NCBI RefSeq assembly: GCF_019930585.1
Contig: NZ_CP082839.1
Location: 3,468,001 to 3,532,000, forward strand
Length of the DNA: 64,000 nucleotides
DNA from: Sphingomonas nostoxanthinifaciens
GTDB lineage: Bacteria > Pseudomonadota > Alphaproteobacteria > Sphingomonadales > Sphingomonadaceae
Reading direction: 5' to 3'
Numbering within the stretch: the first letter of the stretch is position 1; every line of letters starts with the position of its first letter. The position numbers and the translations under genes were made by a program. The notes under the pieces are model-generated. The model did not search any database and had not been told where the DNA came from. It worked only from the letters and a program-made list of their open reading frames with translations. Below, one piece after another: positions 26,934 to 35,743 of the stretch.

Positions 26934-26941
26934 GGACGACG

Positions 26942-27952
26942 ATGCATTCTTTGGCCGTGATGATTGCGCTGCTGCTGGGTTCGGCGGTCGCGATCTACCT
27001 CTCGTGCGAATTGTTCGTGAACGGTGTCGAGTGGCTCGGCTCCAAGCTTGCCGTCAGCCAGCGCGCGACCGGATCGGTGCTCGCCGCCTTCGGCACGGCG
27101 CTGCCTGAAAGCGCGGTGACATTGGTGGCGGTCGCGTTCGGCGGCACCGCGGCGAGCAAGGCGCTCGGCGTCGGCGCGGCACTTGGCGGACCGCTCGCGC
27201 TCGCGACGATCGCTTATGCCACGGTCGGCGTCGCCCTGCTGCTGTGCCGGGTGAAGCTGCCCAAGACGCCTGAGATCAAGGCGCAGTTTCGTGGCCTGTC
27301 GCGCGATCAGGGCTGGTTCCTGCTGCTGTTCGTCATCAAGATCGCGCTCGGCCTGATCGCATTCGCGTGGAAGCCTTGGCTCGGCCTGCTCTTCCTGCTC
27401 GCCTACGGCGTCTATCTGCGCGCCGAGATGCGCCACGAAGGCGGCGAGGTCGAAGGCGAGCATGAGCCGCTGACCTTCGCTCCCAACAGTGCTGATCCGG
27501 CGATCGGGCTGGTGCTGCTGCAGACCCTCGTCGCGCTCGTCGTGATCTTCGCCGCGTCGCATCTATTCGTGGCGCAGTTGGGTGGCCTCGCGCCTGTGCT
27601 GGGGCTCAAGCCGCAGCTCGTCGCCCTGCTGCTGAGCCCGGTGGCGACTGAATTGCCCGAGACGATGAACGCGATCATCTGGATCCGGCAGGGCAAACAC
27701 CGGCTGGCGCTGGCCAATATCTCCGGCGCGATGATGATCCAGGCGACGGTGCCGACTGCGTTCGGCCTGTTCTGGACGCCGTGGCTGCTCGATGCGCCTT
27801 TGCTGCTCGGTGCCGGGATCACGGCGGCGGCGGTGGCGATCATGTTCGTCGCATTCCGCTGCGGCGTCGTCTCGCGGCGGCTGCTGGCGGCGATGAGCCT
27901 GCTCTACCTGCTGTTCGCGATCCTGCTGGTCGGCCTGCATATCGGCCACTGA
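26942..27952 (+). CDS. CaCA-family cation exchanger, probably manganese efflux
   Basis: 336 residues make up about ten membrane helices. The two halves carry the alpha-repeat signatures of sodium/calcium exchangers: AAFGTALPESAVTLVAV and LLSPVATELPETMNAI, each with a conserved acidic residue. A central acidic loop (HEGGEVEGEHE) divides the halves. ATG at 26942 has GGGGGAC just upstream; the longer open frame runs back through the riboswitch and should not be used. Because a manganese-type riboswitch precedes it, export of Mn2+ is more likely than calcium transport. This is inference from regulation. Confidence 0.85.
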   Translation: MHSLAVMIALLLGSAVAIYLSCELFVNGVEWLGSKLAVSQRATGSVLAAFGTALPESAVTLVAVAFGGTAASKALGVGAALGGPLALATIAYATVGVALLLCRVKLPKTPEIKAQFRGLSRDQGWFLLLFVIKIALGLIAFAWKPWLGLLFLLAYGVYLRAEMRHEGGEVEGEHEPLTFAPNSADPAIGLVLLQTLVALVVIFAASHLFVAQLGGLAPVLGLKPQLVALLLSPVATELPETMNAIIWIRQGKHRLALANISGAMMIQATVPTAFGLFWTPWLLDAPLLLGAGITAAAVAIMFVAFRCGVVSRRLLAAMSLLYLLFAILLVGLHIGH

Positions 27953-28009
27953 CATTTCGATTGGCCTCAATGGCTTGCGCCGGGCCACGCAAGAACATAG
28001 ACCGAACAT

Positions 28010-29248
28010 ATGGCCCAGCTCGACACGCGCGAAAAACTGGCGATCCTGGCCGATGCCGCGAAATATGATGCGTCCTGCGCGTCATCCGGCACCACCAAGC
28101 GCTCCTCGCGCGATGGCAAGGGGATTGGTTCGACCGAGGGCATGGGCATCTGCCATGCCTATGCGCCCGACGGCCGCTGCATCTCGTTGCTCAAGATCCT
28201 GCTGACCAACAGCTGCATCTTCGACTGCCATTACTGCATCAACCGCAAGAGCTCGAACGTGCGGCGCGCGCGCTTCACCGCGCAGGAAGTGGTCCAGCTC
28301 ACGCTCGCCTTCTACCGCCGCAACTATATCGAGGGGCTGTTCCTCTCCTCGGGCATCATCAGCTCGTCCGATTACACGATGGAGCAGATCGTCGAGGTCG
28401 CGCGCTCGCTGCGCGAGGACCATCACTTCCGCGGTTACATCCACCTGAAGACGATTCCCGACGCCGATCCCCAATTGGTGCATCAGGCCGGCCTCCATGC
28501 CGATCGCCTGTCGATCAACGTCGAGTTGCCCACCGCGCGCGGGCTGAAGCGACTCGCCCCCGAGAAATCGGGCGAGCGCATCGCCGGGGCGATGCACGAC
28601 CTAAAGGATTCGATCGAGGACGGGCACGATGCGCGCAAGCGCTTCCGCAGCGCGCCGCGCTTCGCGCCCGCGGGCCAGTCGACCCAGATGATCGTGGGCG
28701 CCGACAGCGCGAGCGATGGCGAGATCATCGCCAGCGCCAAGGGCTTGTACGACCGATACAGCCTGCGCCGTGTCTATTACTCGGCATTCAGCCCGATCCC
28801 CGACGCAAGCGCGATCCTGCCGCTCAAGCGGCCGCCGTTGATGCGCGAACACCGTCTTTATCAATCAGATTGGATGATCCGGTTCTACGGATTTTCTGCT
28901 GAGGACGTTACGAATGCTGCGGATGCAAACGGGATGCTTCCGCTCGACATCGATCCCAAAACCGCATGGGCGCTGAAGTTTCGCGGCATGTTTCCGATCG
29001 ATGTGAACCGCGCGCCGAAGGAGATGCTGCTGCGCGTTCCCGGCCTGGGAGTGAAGGCGATCAACGCCATTCTGAGCGCGCGGCGGTGGCGGCGGTTGCG
29101 GCTAGAGGATATCGGCCGCCTCACCGTATCGCTTGCAAAGGTGCGGCCGTTCCTGATCGCCGACGATTGGCAGCCGGGTGCGATGCTGGACAGCACCCGA
29201 CCGATTGCCAAAGTGGCCACCGATCAGCTCGAGCTTTTCAAATCGTAA
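28010..29248 (+). CDS. Putative DNA-modification/repair radical SAM protein
   Basis: 412 residues carry the radical SAM motif CxxxCxxC (C69, C73, C76 in SCIFDCHYC), which holds a [4Fe-4S] cluster that cleaves S-adenosylmethionine. The C-terminal part has a helix-hairpin-helix-like DNA-binding segment (LLRVPGLGVKAINAILSAR). This family is almost always next to the DUF4130-UdgX protein, as here, and is thought to repair or modify DNA. The chemistry is unknown. A small membrane protein gene lies between the two. Confidence 0.88.
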   Translation: MAQLDTREKLAILADAAKYDASCASSGTTKRSSRDGKGIGSTEGMGICHAYAPDGRCISLLKILLTNSCIFDCHYCINRKSSNVRRARFTAQEVVQLTLAFYRRNYIEGLFLSSGIISSSDYTMEQIVEVARSLREDHHFRGYIHLKTIPDADPQLVHQAGLHADRLSINVELPTARGLKRLAPEKSGERIAGAMHDLKDSIEDGHDARKRFRSAPRFAPAGQSTQMIVGADSASDGEIIASAKGLYDRYSLRRVYYSAFSPIPDASAILPLKRPPLMREHRLYQSDWMIRFYGFSAEDVTNAADANGMLPLDIDPKTAWALKFRGMFPIDVNRAPKEMLLRVPGLGVKAINAILSARRWRRLRLEDIGRLTVSLAKVRPFLIADDWQPGAMLDSTRPIAKVATDQLELFKS

Positions 29249-29350
29249 CAATTGCTGCGTTGCAGCAGATCCAGATCGGAGTTAACGCCCGGTTACCGTT
29301 TCGGTTGCGGAGCGTGGCCGGTGTTTTCGGCCGAGTGATGGAGTGTTTGT

Positions 29351-29479
29351 ATGGTTGGCCTGGTTGCGGTCGTAGGCACCGTTTATGTCGGATCGATCGT
29401 CATCCTATCGTTTTCCGCCATCGCATGGCGGGTTTCGGATCGGTTTCGCCACAGCATGGTGGGCGACCAGGCCCTCTGA
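29351..29479 (+). CDS. Small single-pass membrane protein (42 residues)
   Basis: A short gene begins with ATG at 29351, preceded at seven bases by GGAG, and ends TGA at 29477-29479. The product has one long hydrophobic helix (VGLVAVVGTVYVGSIVILSF), then a basic tail with WRVSDRFRH. It fills the 290-bp gap between the radical SAM gene and the UdgX gene and could be co-transcribed with both. I know of no family for it. The good ribosome binding site and clean membrane profile support a real gene. Confidence 0.6.
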   Translation: MVGLVAVVGTVYVGSIVILSFSAIAWRVSDRFRHSMVGDQAL

Positions 29480-29538
29480 TCGGGGCAACCGATCCGGCCT
29501 GACGGCACGCCCCGGCGCGTCGACCGTTTTGCCGGGTG

Positions 29539-30954
29539 ATGCAGCGCGTAATCCTTTCTAGTCCCGACGGTTTCGATGGCTGGCGTATCGCAGCGCGAGC
29601 GCTAGCGATCGAAGGGGTTCGCGCCGATTCGATCGTCTGGACGATCGGCGAGGGGCCAGCCGATCTGTTTGCGGGCGACGCATCGCCACACTCCCCCCTG
29701 CCGGCGGCCACTGACGGCCAGACCTTTTCGGTCCCCCGCCCGTTCGTCGAGCTTGCGCGCGATGTGATCGCGCATGGCGATCCCGAGCGCTTCGCCTTGC
29801 TCTATGCGATGCTGCTGCGCCTGCGTGCGACGCCGCAGCTTGCGCAGGATCATGCCGATCCGGGCCTGCGCCGGCTGGAGCGGATGGCCAAGGAGGTGCG
29901 CCGCGACATTCACAAGATGCGCGCCTTCCTGCGTTTCCGCGAGGTGGCGGATGATGGCGGGGTGCGCTTCGTTGCGTGGTTCGAGCCCGAGCACCACATC
30001 GTCCGGTCCAACGCCGCCTTCTTCGTCAATCGCTTCGCGGCGATGCGATGGTCGATCCTCACGCCCGAACTGTCGATTCACTGGGACGGCGCCACGTTGA
30101 CCGAAGGACCGGGCGCGACGCGCGCCGATGCGCCGGCGGGCGACCCGCTCGAAGAGACGTGGAAGACCTATTACGCCTCGATCTTCAACCCGGCGCGGCT
30201 GAAGATCGGCATGATGCTCAAGGAGATGCCGCGCAAATATTGGAAAAACATGCCCGAGACGGCGTTGGTCCCTGCCCTGATCGCGGGCGCGCAAGGCAGG
30301 GAGGCGGCGATGGTGACGGCGAGCCGGGACGACATGAGCGGCAACGTCGCGGTCGCATGGGAGGCGCTGCGCGAAGAGGCGATGGGCTGCACCCGGTGCC
30401 CGCTCTACAAGCCCGCGACCCAGACCGTATTCGGCGAAGGTCCGGTGGATGCCGCGATGATGTTCATCGGCGAGCAGCCGGGCGATCAGGAGGATCTGGC
30501 GGGGCGCCCCTTCATTGGTCCAGCCGGCCAATTGTTCGACCGCGCGCTGGCGCAGGCGGGGGTCGATCGCGCGCGCACCTACGTCACCAATGCCGTCAAG
30601 CATTTCAAATATGAGCAGCGCGGCAAGCGCCGCATCCATTCCAAGCCGAACGGCGCGGAGATCGAGGCGTGCCGCTGGTGGGTCGAGCAGGAGCGCGACA
30701 TGATCCGCCCGGCGGTGACGGTCGCGCTGGGCGCGACCGCGGCGCGCTCCATGCTGGGCCGCGTCGTCACCATCTCGGCCGCGCGCGGCGTCGCACACCG
30801 TCTGGAGGATGGCGGCGAGGGATGGGTCACGGTCCACCCCAGCTATCTGCTGCGAATCCAGGATCGCGATGCCGCCGATGCCGAGTTCGAGCGGTTCGTC
30901 GCGGACCTGAAGCACGTTCAAGAGCGCGTCGGCGCGCTCGCAGGAACACGCTGA
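29539..30954 (+). CDS. DUF4130-UdgX fusion, uracil-DNA glycosylase superfamily
   Basis: 471 residues from ATG at 29539. The N-terminal half (about 1-255) is the DUF4130 domain that accompanies the radical SAM partner. The C-terminal half is UdgX: Fe-S site beginning CTRCPLY (C284, C287), motif GEQPGDQED at 311-319, then the diagnostic loop KRRIHSKP (363-370) with His367, and VHPSYLLR. In Mycobacterium smegmatis UdgX the equivalent His forms a covalent bond with DNA after excising uracil. It probably works with the radical SAM protein upstream. A hairpin terminator follows. Confidence 0.9.
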   Translation: MQRVILSSPDGFDGWRIAARALAIEGVRADSIVWTIGEGPADLFAGDASPHSPLPAATDGQTFSVPRPFVELARDVIAHGDPERFALLYAMLLRLRATPQLAQDHADPGLRRLERMAKEVRRDIHKMRAFLRFREVADDGGVRFVAWFEPEHHIVRSNAAFFVNRFAAMRWSILTPELSIHWDGATLTEGPGATRADAPAGDPLEETWKTYYASIFNPARLKIGMMLKEMPRKYWKNMPETALVPALIAGAQGREAAMVTASRDDMSGNVAVAWEALREEAMGCTRCPLYKPATQTVFGEGPVDAAMMFIGEQPGDQEDLAGRPFIGPAGQLFDRALAQAGVDRARTYVTNAVKHFKYEQRGKRRIHSKPNGAEIEACRWWVEQERDMIRPAVTVALGATAARSMLGRVVTISAARGVAHRLEDGGEGWVTVHPSYLLRIQDRDAADAEFERFVADLKHVQERVGALAGTR

Positions 30955-30983
30955 GCCTCAGGCTTGCGCTCCCAAACGCAAGT

Positions 30984-31013
30984 GGGGCCGGGTCCATCTC
31001 CGGACCCGGCCCC
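30984..31013. terminator. Bidirectional terminator-like hairpin
   Basis: A perfect 12-bp stem (GGGGCCGGGTCC and its complement) with an ATCTCC loop lies between two convergent genes. It lacks a strong T-run on either side but its position and stability fit transcription termination for both. Confidence 0.6.
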
Positions 31014-31037
31014 GCATTGCATACCGCTGAGCGAAGC

Positions 31038-31781
31038 TCAGGCGGCGAGGCTGGCCCGGCGCGTCGTGCGCGCGCGCATCATCATGCCGGCGCCGAACAT
31101 GCCGACGATCATCATGCCCCACGTGGTCGTTTCCGGCACCGAGGCGACCAGCGTGCCGATCTGGAACTGATCGAAGCCGAGCGCGTCCGCCTTGCCGACG
31201 TTCGACAAGGTCAGCGCCTTGATGCCGCCCGCATTGGTGAAGCCGAGATAATCGACCGAGCCCGAACCGGCGACGCTGGAATTGAACAGCGTGTCGAAGC
31301 TGTAGGTCTCGGTCGCACCCGACGCGAGCAGCAGCGTCGCGGTCAGGTCGCTCTCGATATCGGTCGCGTAGAAGCCGAGGCCCTGGACGGCGTCGGCGAA
31401 GCTGATCGTGAAGGACGATGCCTCCATCGTGTAGAACTTGCTGCCATCGGTCGCGAACGGGCCGTTCGGCACCGGGCTGCTGCGCGTGTAGGAGCCCATC
31501 ATCTGGCCCGCGCCGGTCACGCTCGCCGTGGTCGACCCGCTCGCGCCGGTGAACGTCCACGTCGCGGGGTGCGCGCCCGAACTGTAGGATTCGAAGCTCT
31601 GACCAAGCACGTTCTGGAGACCCGACACGAACGACGCCTGCGCGGCATCGGCATTCGGGCTGGTCAGCATCGCGCCGCCCGAAACATTGTTGTCGTAGCC
31701 CGAATAGACCACGGTCGCCATCGCGGGGGCCGTGCCCAGCACCAGCCCACCAGCCAGCGCCAGCTTGGTCAAACCCTTCAT
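31038..31781 (-). CDS. PEP-CTERM-type exported protein
   Basis: ATG at 31781 gives 247 residues: signal peptide ending APAMA, a beta-rich Gly/Ser/Thr middle, and a C-terminal tripartite sorting signal made of VPETTTWGMMI, a hydrophobic helix and a basic RARTTRR tail. This is the PEPxxWA-CTERM form common in sphingomonads, recognised by exosortase and removed on surface delivery. Such proteins are usually linked to exopolysaccharide or biofilm. No exosortase gene is in the window. The exact function of the mature domain is unknown. Confidence 0.8.
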   Translation of the reverse strand: MKGLTKLALAGGLVLGTAPAMATVVYSGYDNNVSGGAMLTSPNADAAQASFVSGLQNVLGQSFESYSSGAHPATWTFTGASGSTTASVTGAGQMMGSYTRSSPVPNGPFATDGSKFYTMEASSFTISFADAVQGLGFYATDIESDLTATLLLASGATETYSFDTLFNSSVAGSGSVDYLGFTNAGGIKALTLSNVGKADALGFDQFQIGTLVASVPETTTWGMMIVGMFGAGMMMRARTTRRASLAA

Positions 31782-31914
31782 TACCTGTCTCCCCACGCGG
31801 AACGCGACATAAACATCTGATTAACTGTTAAATTCCCCTGTCGCATTCCGGTTCCTACACAAAAATGCTTAATGATCCGTTTTCCACATGTGGCAATCGC
31901 ACCGCAGGACAAGA

Positions 31915-32994
31915 TCACGGCATTGTGGCAGCCATTCCGGATCGTTCGTTTACAATCTCGCCGCGTCTACGCAAGATCGCTTCCGGCATTTCGGCGCGAA
32001 TGTAATCGAGCAGCGCCTCGCGCACGTCGCAGCGCAGGTCGAACGCGATCGCCGCATCCTTCGCCGTCATCAGCGCGCGCACCTCGATCGCATCGTTCTT
32101 CATGTCGGTGACCTGGAGGTTGAAGAAGCGCCCGTCCCAGCGCTTGTTCGCGCTCACGATCTCGCCGAGCTTCACCCGCAAGCGTGGAATGTCCGCCGCC
32201 GGATCGAGATACCAGAAGACGCTGCCGAGCAACTGGCTGGTCTGGCGCGTCCAGTTCTGGAAGCTCTCCTCGAGAAACTTCGAGACCGGCACGACCAGCC
32301 GCCGCTCGTCCCAGATCTTGATGACGACGTAGGTGAGGCGAATCTCCTCGATCCGCCCCCATTCGCCGTCCATGATGACGACGTCGTCGATCCGGATCGG
32401 CTCGGTGAACGCCATCTGCAATCCGGCGATCAGGTTCTTGAGCGCCGGCTGAGCCGCTGCGCCGACCGCGAGCGCGGCGAGGCCGGCCGAGGCGATCAGC
32501 GTCACCCCGATCGAGCGGATGCTGGGAATGCTCATCAGGATCAGGCAGGCCGTCACCGCCAGCACGAGGAACACCGCGATCCGGTGCAGGATCGCTGCCC
32601 GCGTGCGGCGGCGGCGGGCGTTCAGATTGTCCTCGACGGTCATGTCCGCCTTGACCTCGACGATGTCGTTGCCAGCGCGCAGGATCGCCACCGCCAGCCA
32701 GCCGATCAGCGCCGGCACGAGGATGCCCGCGACCTGCCGCCACGCGGCATGGCCTTGCGCGTTGAGGTCGAGCGTCGGCTGGATCGCCGTCAGCGCGAAG
32801 GCGACGAGCAGCCAGCGGCTCGGCCGACGCAGCCGCTTGAGCAGCAGATCGTCGGTCTGGGTCGTGGTGCGCCGCGCGGCGCGGCCCATCGCCATCATCG
32901 CCAGCCGATGCGCCGCCAGCGCGACGCCCACGGTGACGACGATGATGCCGACGCCCCGGACCCATCCGGGCAAATTGGCTATGAACTGCTCCAT
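31915..32994 (-). CDS. MscS-family mechanosensitive channel
   Basis: ATG at 32994 gives 359 residues; the open frame upstream runs antisense through the OPT transporter and is not coding. Four to five N-terminal membrane segments lead into the MscS pore helix region (GLAALAVGAAAQPALKNLIAG), followed by the beta domain signature PIRIDDVVIMDGEWGRIEEI and a cytoplasmic C-terminal domain. It should open under membrane tension to release solutes in osmotic downshock. It is divergent from the OPT transporter, with 117 bp between the starts. Confidence 0.9.
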   Translation of the reverse strand: MEQFIANLPGWVRGVGIIVVTVGVALAAHRLAMMAMGRAARRTTTQTDDLLLKRLRRPSRWLLVAFALTAIQPTLDLNAQGHAAWRQVAGILVPALIGWLAVAILRAGNDIVEVKADMTVEDNLNARRRRTRAAILHRIAVFLVLAVTACLILMSIPSIRSIGVTLIASAGLAALAVGAAAQPALKNLIAGLQMAFTEPIRIDDVVIMDGEWGRIEEIRLTYVVIKIWDERRLVVPVSKFLEESFQNWTRQTSQLLGSVFWYLDPAADIPRLRVKLGEIVSANKRWDGRFFNLQVTDMKNDAIEVRALMTAKDAAIAFDLRCDVREALLDYIRAEMPEAILRRRGEIVNERSGMAATMP

Positions 32995-33111
32995 CCGCCT
33001 GCTCCCGATCGTTCCACCACCGGACGATCCTGGGCGGCAGGCGTTCCCTGCGCGGCGTGTCGGATACGGCGGAGCGCTTGTGCGGCGGGGCATAACTGCG
33101 CACAACGGGGG

Positions 33112-35046
33112 ATGACCGCGCGCTCGCATGCCAACGAACTCACCCTGCGCGGCGTCGTGCTGGGGTGCCTCATCACCCTCGCCTTCACCGCCGCGAATCT
33201 GTATCTCGGCTTGAAGATCGGCCTGACGTTCGCGACGTCGATACCGGCCGCCGTGATCTCGATGGCGCTGCTGCGCGGCTTCCGCAGTTCGAACATCTTC
33301 GAGAACAACATCGTCCAGACGATCGCCAGCGCGGCGGGCACATTGTCGTCGATCGGCTTCGTGCTGCCCGGCCTCGTGATGACCGGCTGGTGGAGCGGCT
33401 TCGATTACTGGACCAGCTTCTGGGTGTGCGCGATCGGCGGGCTTCTGGGCGTGCTGTTCTCGGTGCCGCTGCGGCGCGCGCTCGTCACCGGATCGGACCT
33501 GCCCTATCCCGAAGGCGTCGCCGCCGCGGCGGTGCTGGAGGTCGGCAGCGAGACCGCCGAGGGCGCAGCCGAGAGCAAGGCGGGACTGCGCGTGATCGTC
33601 GTCGGCAGCATCGCATCGGCCGCTTATGCCGCGCTCGCGGCGACCCAGATCGCCGCATCGGAGGTGTCGCGCTGGTTCCGCATCGGCGCGGTCGGCAGCG
33701 GCTTCGACGCGACCCTCTCGTTCGCGCTGATCGGCGCTGGCCATCTGGTCGGGCTGACGGTCGGCGTCGCGATCTTCGCGGGGCTGGTGCTCGGCTTCGG
33801 CATCGTCACGCCGTTCCTCACGTGGTTGCACGGCCAGCCCGACATGGCCGAGATGATCTGGCGGCACGACGTGCGCTTCTTCGGCGCGGGGCTGATCGGC
33901 ATCTCCGCGATCTGGACGCTCGGCCAGCTCGTCATGCCGATCGCGCGCGGCCTGTCCGAATCGCTTGCCGCCAGCCGCCAGCGCAAGGCGGGCACCACCG
34001 CGCTGGCGATCGAGGAGCAGGATATCCCGCTCGGTCTGCTCGGCCTCGGGCTGGCGGCATTGCTGCTGCCGATCGCGTGGGTGCTGTGGCGCTTCGTCGC
34101 GGCGGGCCCCCTCGCCCCCTACGCGCTGCCGCTGGCGGCGATGGGCGTCGTCTACGTGGTGATCGCAGGCGCGATCGTGGCGGCGGTGTGCGGCTATATG
34201 GCGGGGCTGATCGGCGCGTCGAACAGCCCGGTCTCGGGGCTCGGCATCCTCGGCATCGTCGGCGCGGGGCTGCTGCTCGCTTTGTTCGTGCAGCCGCACG
34301 TGCCGGCTGGCGCGACCCCGCACCTCGTCGCCTTCGCGATCTTCCTGACGGCGCTGATCTTCTCGGCGGCGACGATCGCCAACGACAATCTGCAGGATCT
34401 GAAGACCGGCCAGCTGGTCGGCGCGACCCCGTGGAAGCAGCAGGTGGCGCTGATGATCGGCGTGATCGCCGGATCGCTGGTGATCCCGTTCGTGCTGGGC
34501 CTGCTCAACCGCGCTTATGGCTTCGCGCCGCTGGTGGGTGCGCCACCGGCCAATCCGCTCGGCGCGCCGCAGGCCACTTTGATCGCCACGCTTGCCAAGG
34601 GCGTGCTGGGTGCTGGGCTCGACTGGTCGGTGATCGGCGCGGGCGCGGCGGCCGGCGCGGTGCTGATCGTGATCGATGCGGCGCTCAAGCGGCGCGGGGG
34701 TATGCACCTGCCGCCGCTGGCGGTGGGCCTCGGCGTCTATCTGCCGATGGGGGCGACGCTGCCGGTGGTGATCGGCGCGGTGATCGGCCACCTCTACGAG
34801 CGGCGCACGCGGACCGAGGCGGCGCAGCGCACCGGCGTGCTGCTCGCTTCGGGCTTCATCGTCGGCGATGGGCTGTTCGGCGTGGCGCTGGCAGGACTGA
34901 TCGTCGCGACCGGCAGCGGTGCGCCGCTCGCGCTCGTAGGCACCAGCTTCGCGACGCCGGGGATCGTGATCGGTCTCGCGCTGTTCGCGGGGTTGCTGGC
35001 GGTGCTCTACCGCTGGACGGCGCGGGTCTCGGCGCGACTCGGCTGA
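33112..35046 (+). CDS. OPT-family oligopeptide/metal-chelate transporter
   Basis: 644 residues with many helices match the bacterial OPT family: NLYLGLKIGLTFATSIPAA near the N-terminus, NIFENNIVQTIASAAG, SDLPYPEGVAAAAVLEVG and a conserved NDNLQDLKTGQLVGATPWKQ. ATG at 33112 follows GGGGG. Such proteins import oligopeptides or iron-chelates driven by protons. The last 40 bp overlap the end of the convergent moaE gene. Confidence 0.9.
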   Translation: MTARSHANELTLRGVVLGCLITLAFTAANLYLGLKIGLTFATSIPAAVISMALLRGFRSSNIFENNIVQTIASAAGTLSSIGFVLPGLVMTGWWSGFDYWTSFWVCAIGGLLGVLFSVPLRRALVTGSDLPYPEGVAAAAVLEVGSETAEGAAESKAGLRVIVVGSIASAAYAALAATQIAASEVSRWFRIGAVGSGFDATLSFALIGAGHLVGLTVGVAIFAGLVLGFGIVTPFLTWLHGQPDMAEMIWRHDVRFFGAGLIGISAIWTLGQLVMPIARGLSESLAASRQRKAGTTALAIEEQDIPLGLLGLGLAALLLPIAWVLWRFVAAGPLAPYALPLAAMGVVYVVIAGAIVAAVCGYMAGLIGASNSPVSGLGILGIVGAGLLLALFVQPHVPAGATPHLVAFAIFLTALIFSAATIANDNLQDLKTGQLVGATPWKQQVALMIGVIAGSLVIPFVLGLLNRAYGFAPLVGAPPANPLGAPQATLIATLAKGVLGAGLDWSVIGAGAAAGAVLIVIDAALKRRGGMHLPPLAVGLGVYLPMGATLPVVIGAVIGHLYERRTRTEAAQRTGVLLASGFIVGDGLFGVALAGLIVATGSGAPLALVGTSFATPGIVIGLALFAGLLAVLYRWTARVSARLG

Positions 35047-35486
35047 TCCTGCCAGCTGGCGGCGGCGCGATCGTCCTCGACGCGCGCCTCGACCCAGCGC
35101 TCGGTGCCGTCGGCGAAGCGCTCGCGCTTCCAGAACGGCGCCGCGACCTTCAGCCGGTCGATCAGATAAGCGCAGGCGTCGAGCGCGGCCGCGCGGTGGA
35201 GCGAGGCGGTCGCGACCAGCACGATCGCCTCGCCCGGCGCCAGCGCGCCGCAGCGGTGGATCACGGTCGCGCCCACCAACGGCCATCGCGCCTCGGCCTC
35301 ATCGACGAAGCGCTGCAGCGCCGCCGCCGTCATGACCGGATGATGTTCGAGGAACAGTTCGACCAGCCCGCCCTGCCCGCGGACGATGCCGGTAAAGCTC
35401 GCCACCGCGCCCCCGCCGAGCCGGTCGAGCAGCGCCAGTTCCGCGCCGACGTCGAACGGCGCGTGCTGGACGCGCACGGTCGTCAT
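35007..35486 (-). CDS. moaE: Molybdopterin synthase catalytic subunit MoaE
   Basis: 159 residues begin TTVRVQHAPFDVGAE and include SFTGIVRG, LFLEHHPVM, VIHRCGALAPGEAIV and the Lys-containing catalytic segment DRLKVAAPFWKRER. MoaE inserts two sulphurs, donated by MoaD, into cyclic pyranopterin monophosphate to make molybdopterin. It overlaps moaD by 4 bp (ATGA), as expected for two subunits made together. The 3' end overlaps the convergent OPT gene. Other moa genes are not in the window. Confidence 0.93.
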   Translation of the reverse strand: MTTVRVQHAPFDVGAELALLDRLGGGAVASFTGIVRGQGGLVELFLEHHPVMTAAALQRFVDEAEARWPLVGATVIHRCGALAPGEAIVLVATASLHRAAALDACAYLIDRLKVAAPFWKRERFADGTERWVEARVEDDRAAASWQDQPSRAETRAVQR

Positions 35487-35740
35487 CCGCCCGTCACCGG
35501 CGGGAAGATGGCGATCTCGCGCGCGCCGGCGATCGGGGCGTCGAGCGGCACGAACGCCTGGTCGATCGCGGCGCGCAGGCGGCCCGTATCGGCGAACGCC
35601 GCGGCGTGGCCGGGGCTGCGCGTCGACAGCCAGGCGATCAGCCCGGCGACATCCCGTACATCCGTCGGCGGCTCGATCGTCTCGGATGGTACGCCGACCT
35701 GCTCGCGCACCCACGCGAAATAGAGGATCTCCACCGCCAC
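35483..35740 (-). CDS. moaD: Molybdopterin synthase sulphur carrier MoaD
   Basis: 85 residues with a ubiquitin-like profile ending in Gly-Gly, the C-terminus that is thiocarboxylated to carry sulphur. It begins AVEILYFAWVREQVG and ends AIFPPVTGG. It lies 3 bp after pgsA and overlaps moaE by 4 bp, making the pgsA-moaD-moaE cluster typical of alphaproteobacteria. Confidence 0.92.
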   Translation of the reverse strand: MAVEILYFAWVREQVGVPSETIEPPTDVRDVAGLIAWLSTRSPGHAAAFADTGRLRAAIDQAFVPLDAPIAGAREIAIFPPVTGG

Positions 35741-35743
35741 GCT

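Noticed and set aside
26735..26941. N-terminal extension of the exchanger
   Set aside because: The extension overlaps the riboswitch and expression hairpin; ATG 26942 has its own ribosome binding site.
32995..35286. N-terminal extension of the MscS gene through the OPT region
   Set aside because: The extension is antisense to the OPT transporter and lacks protein character; a good ATG is at 32994.
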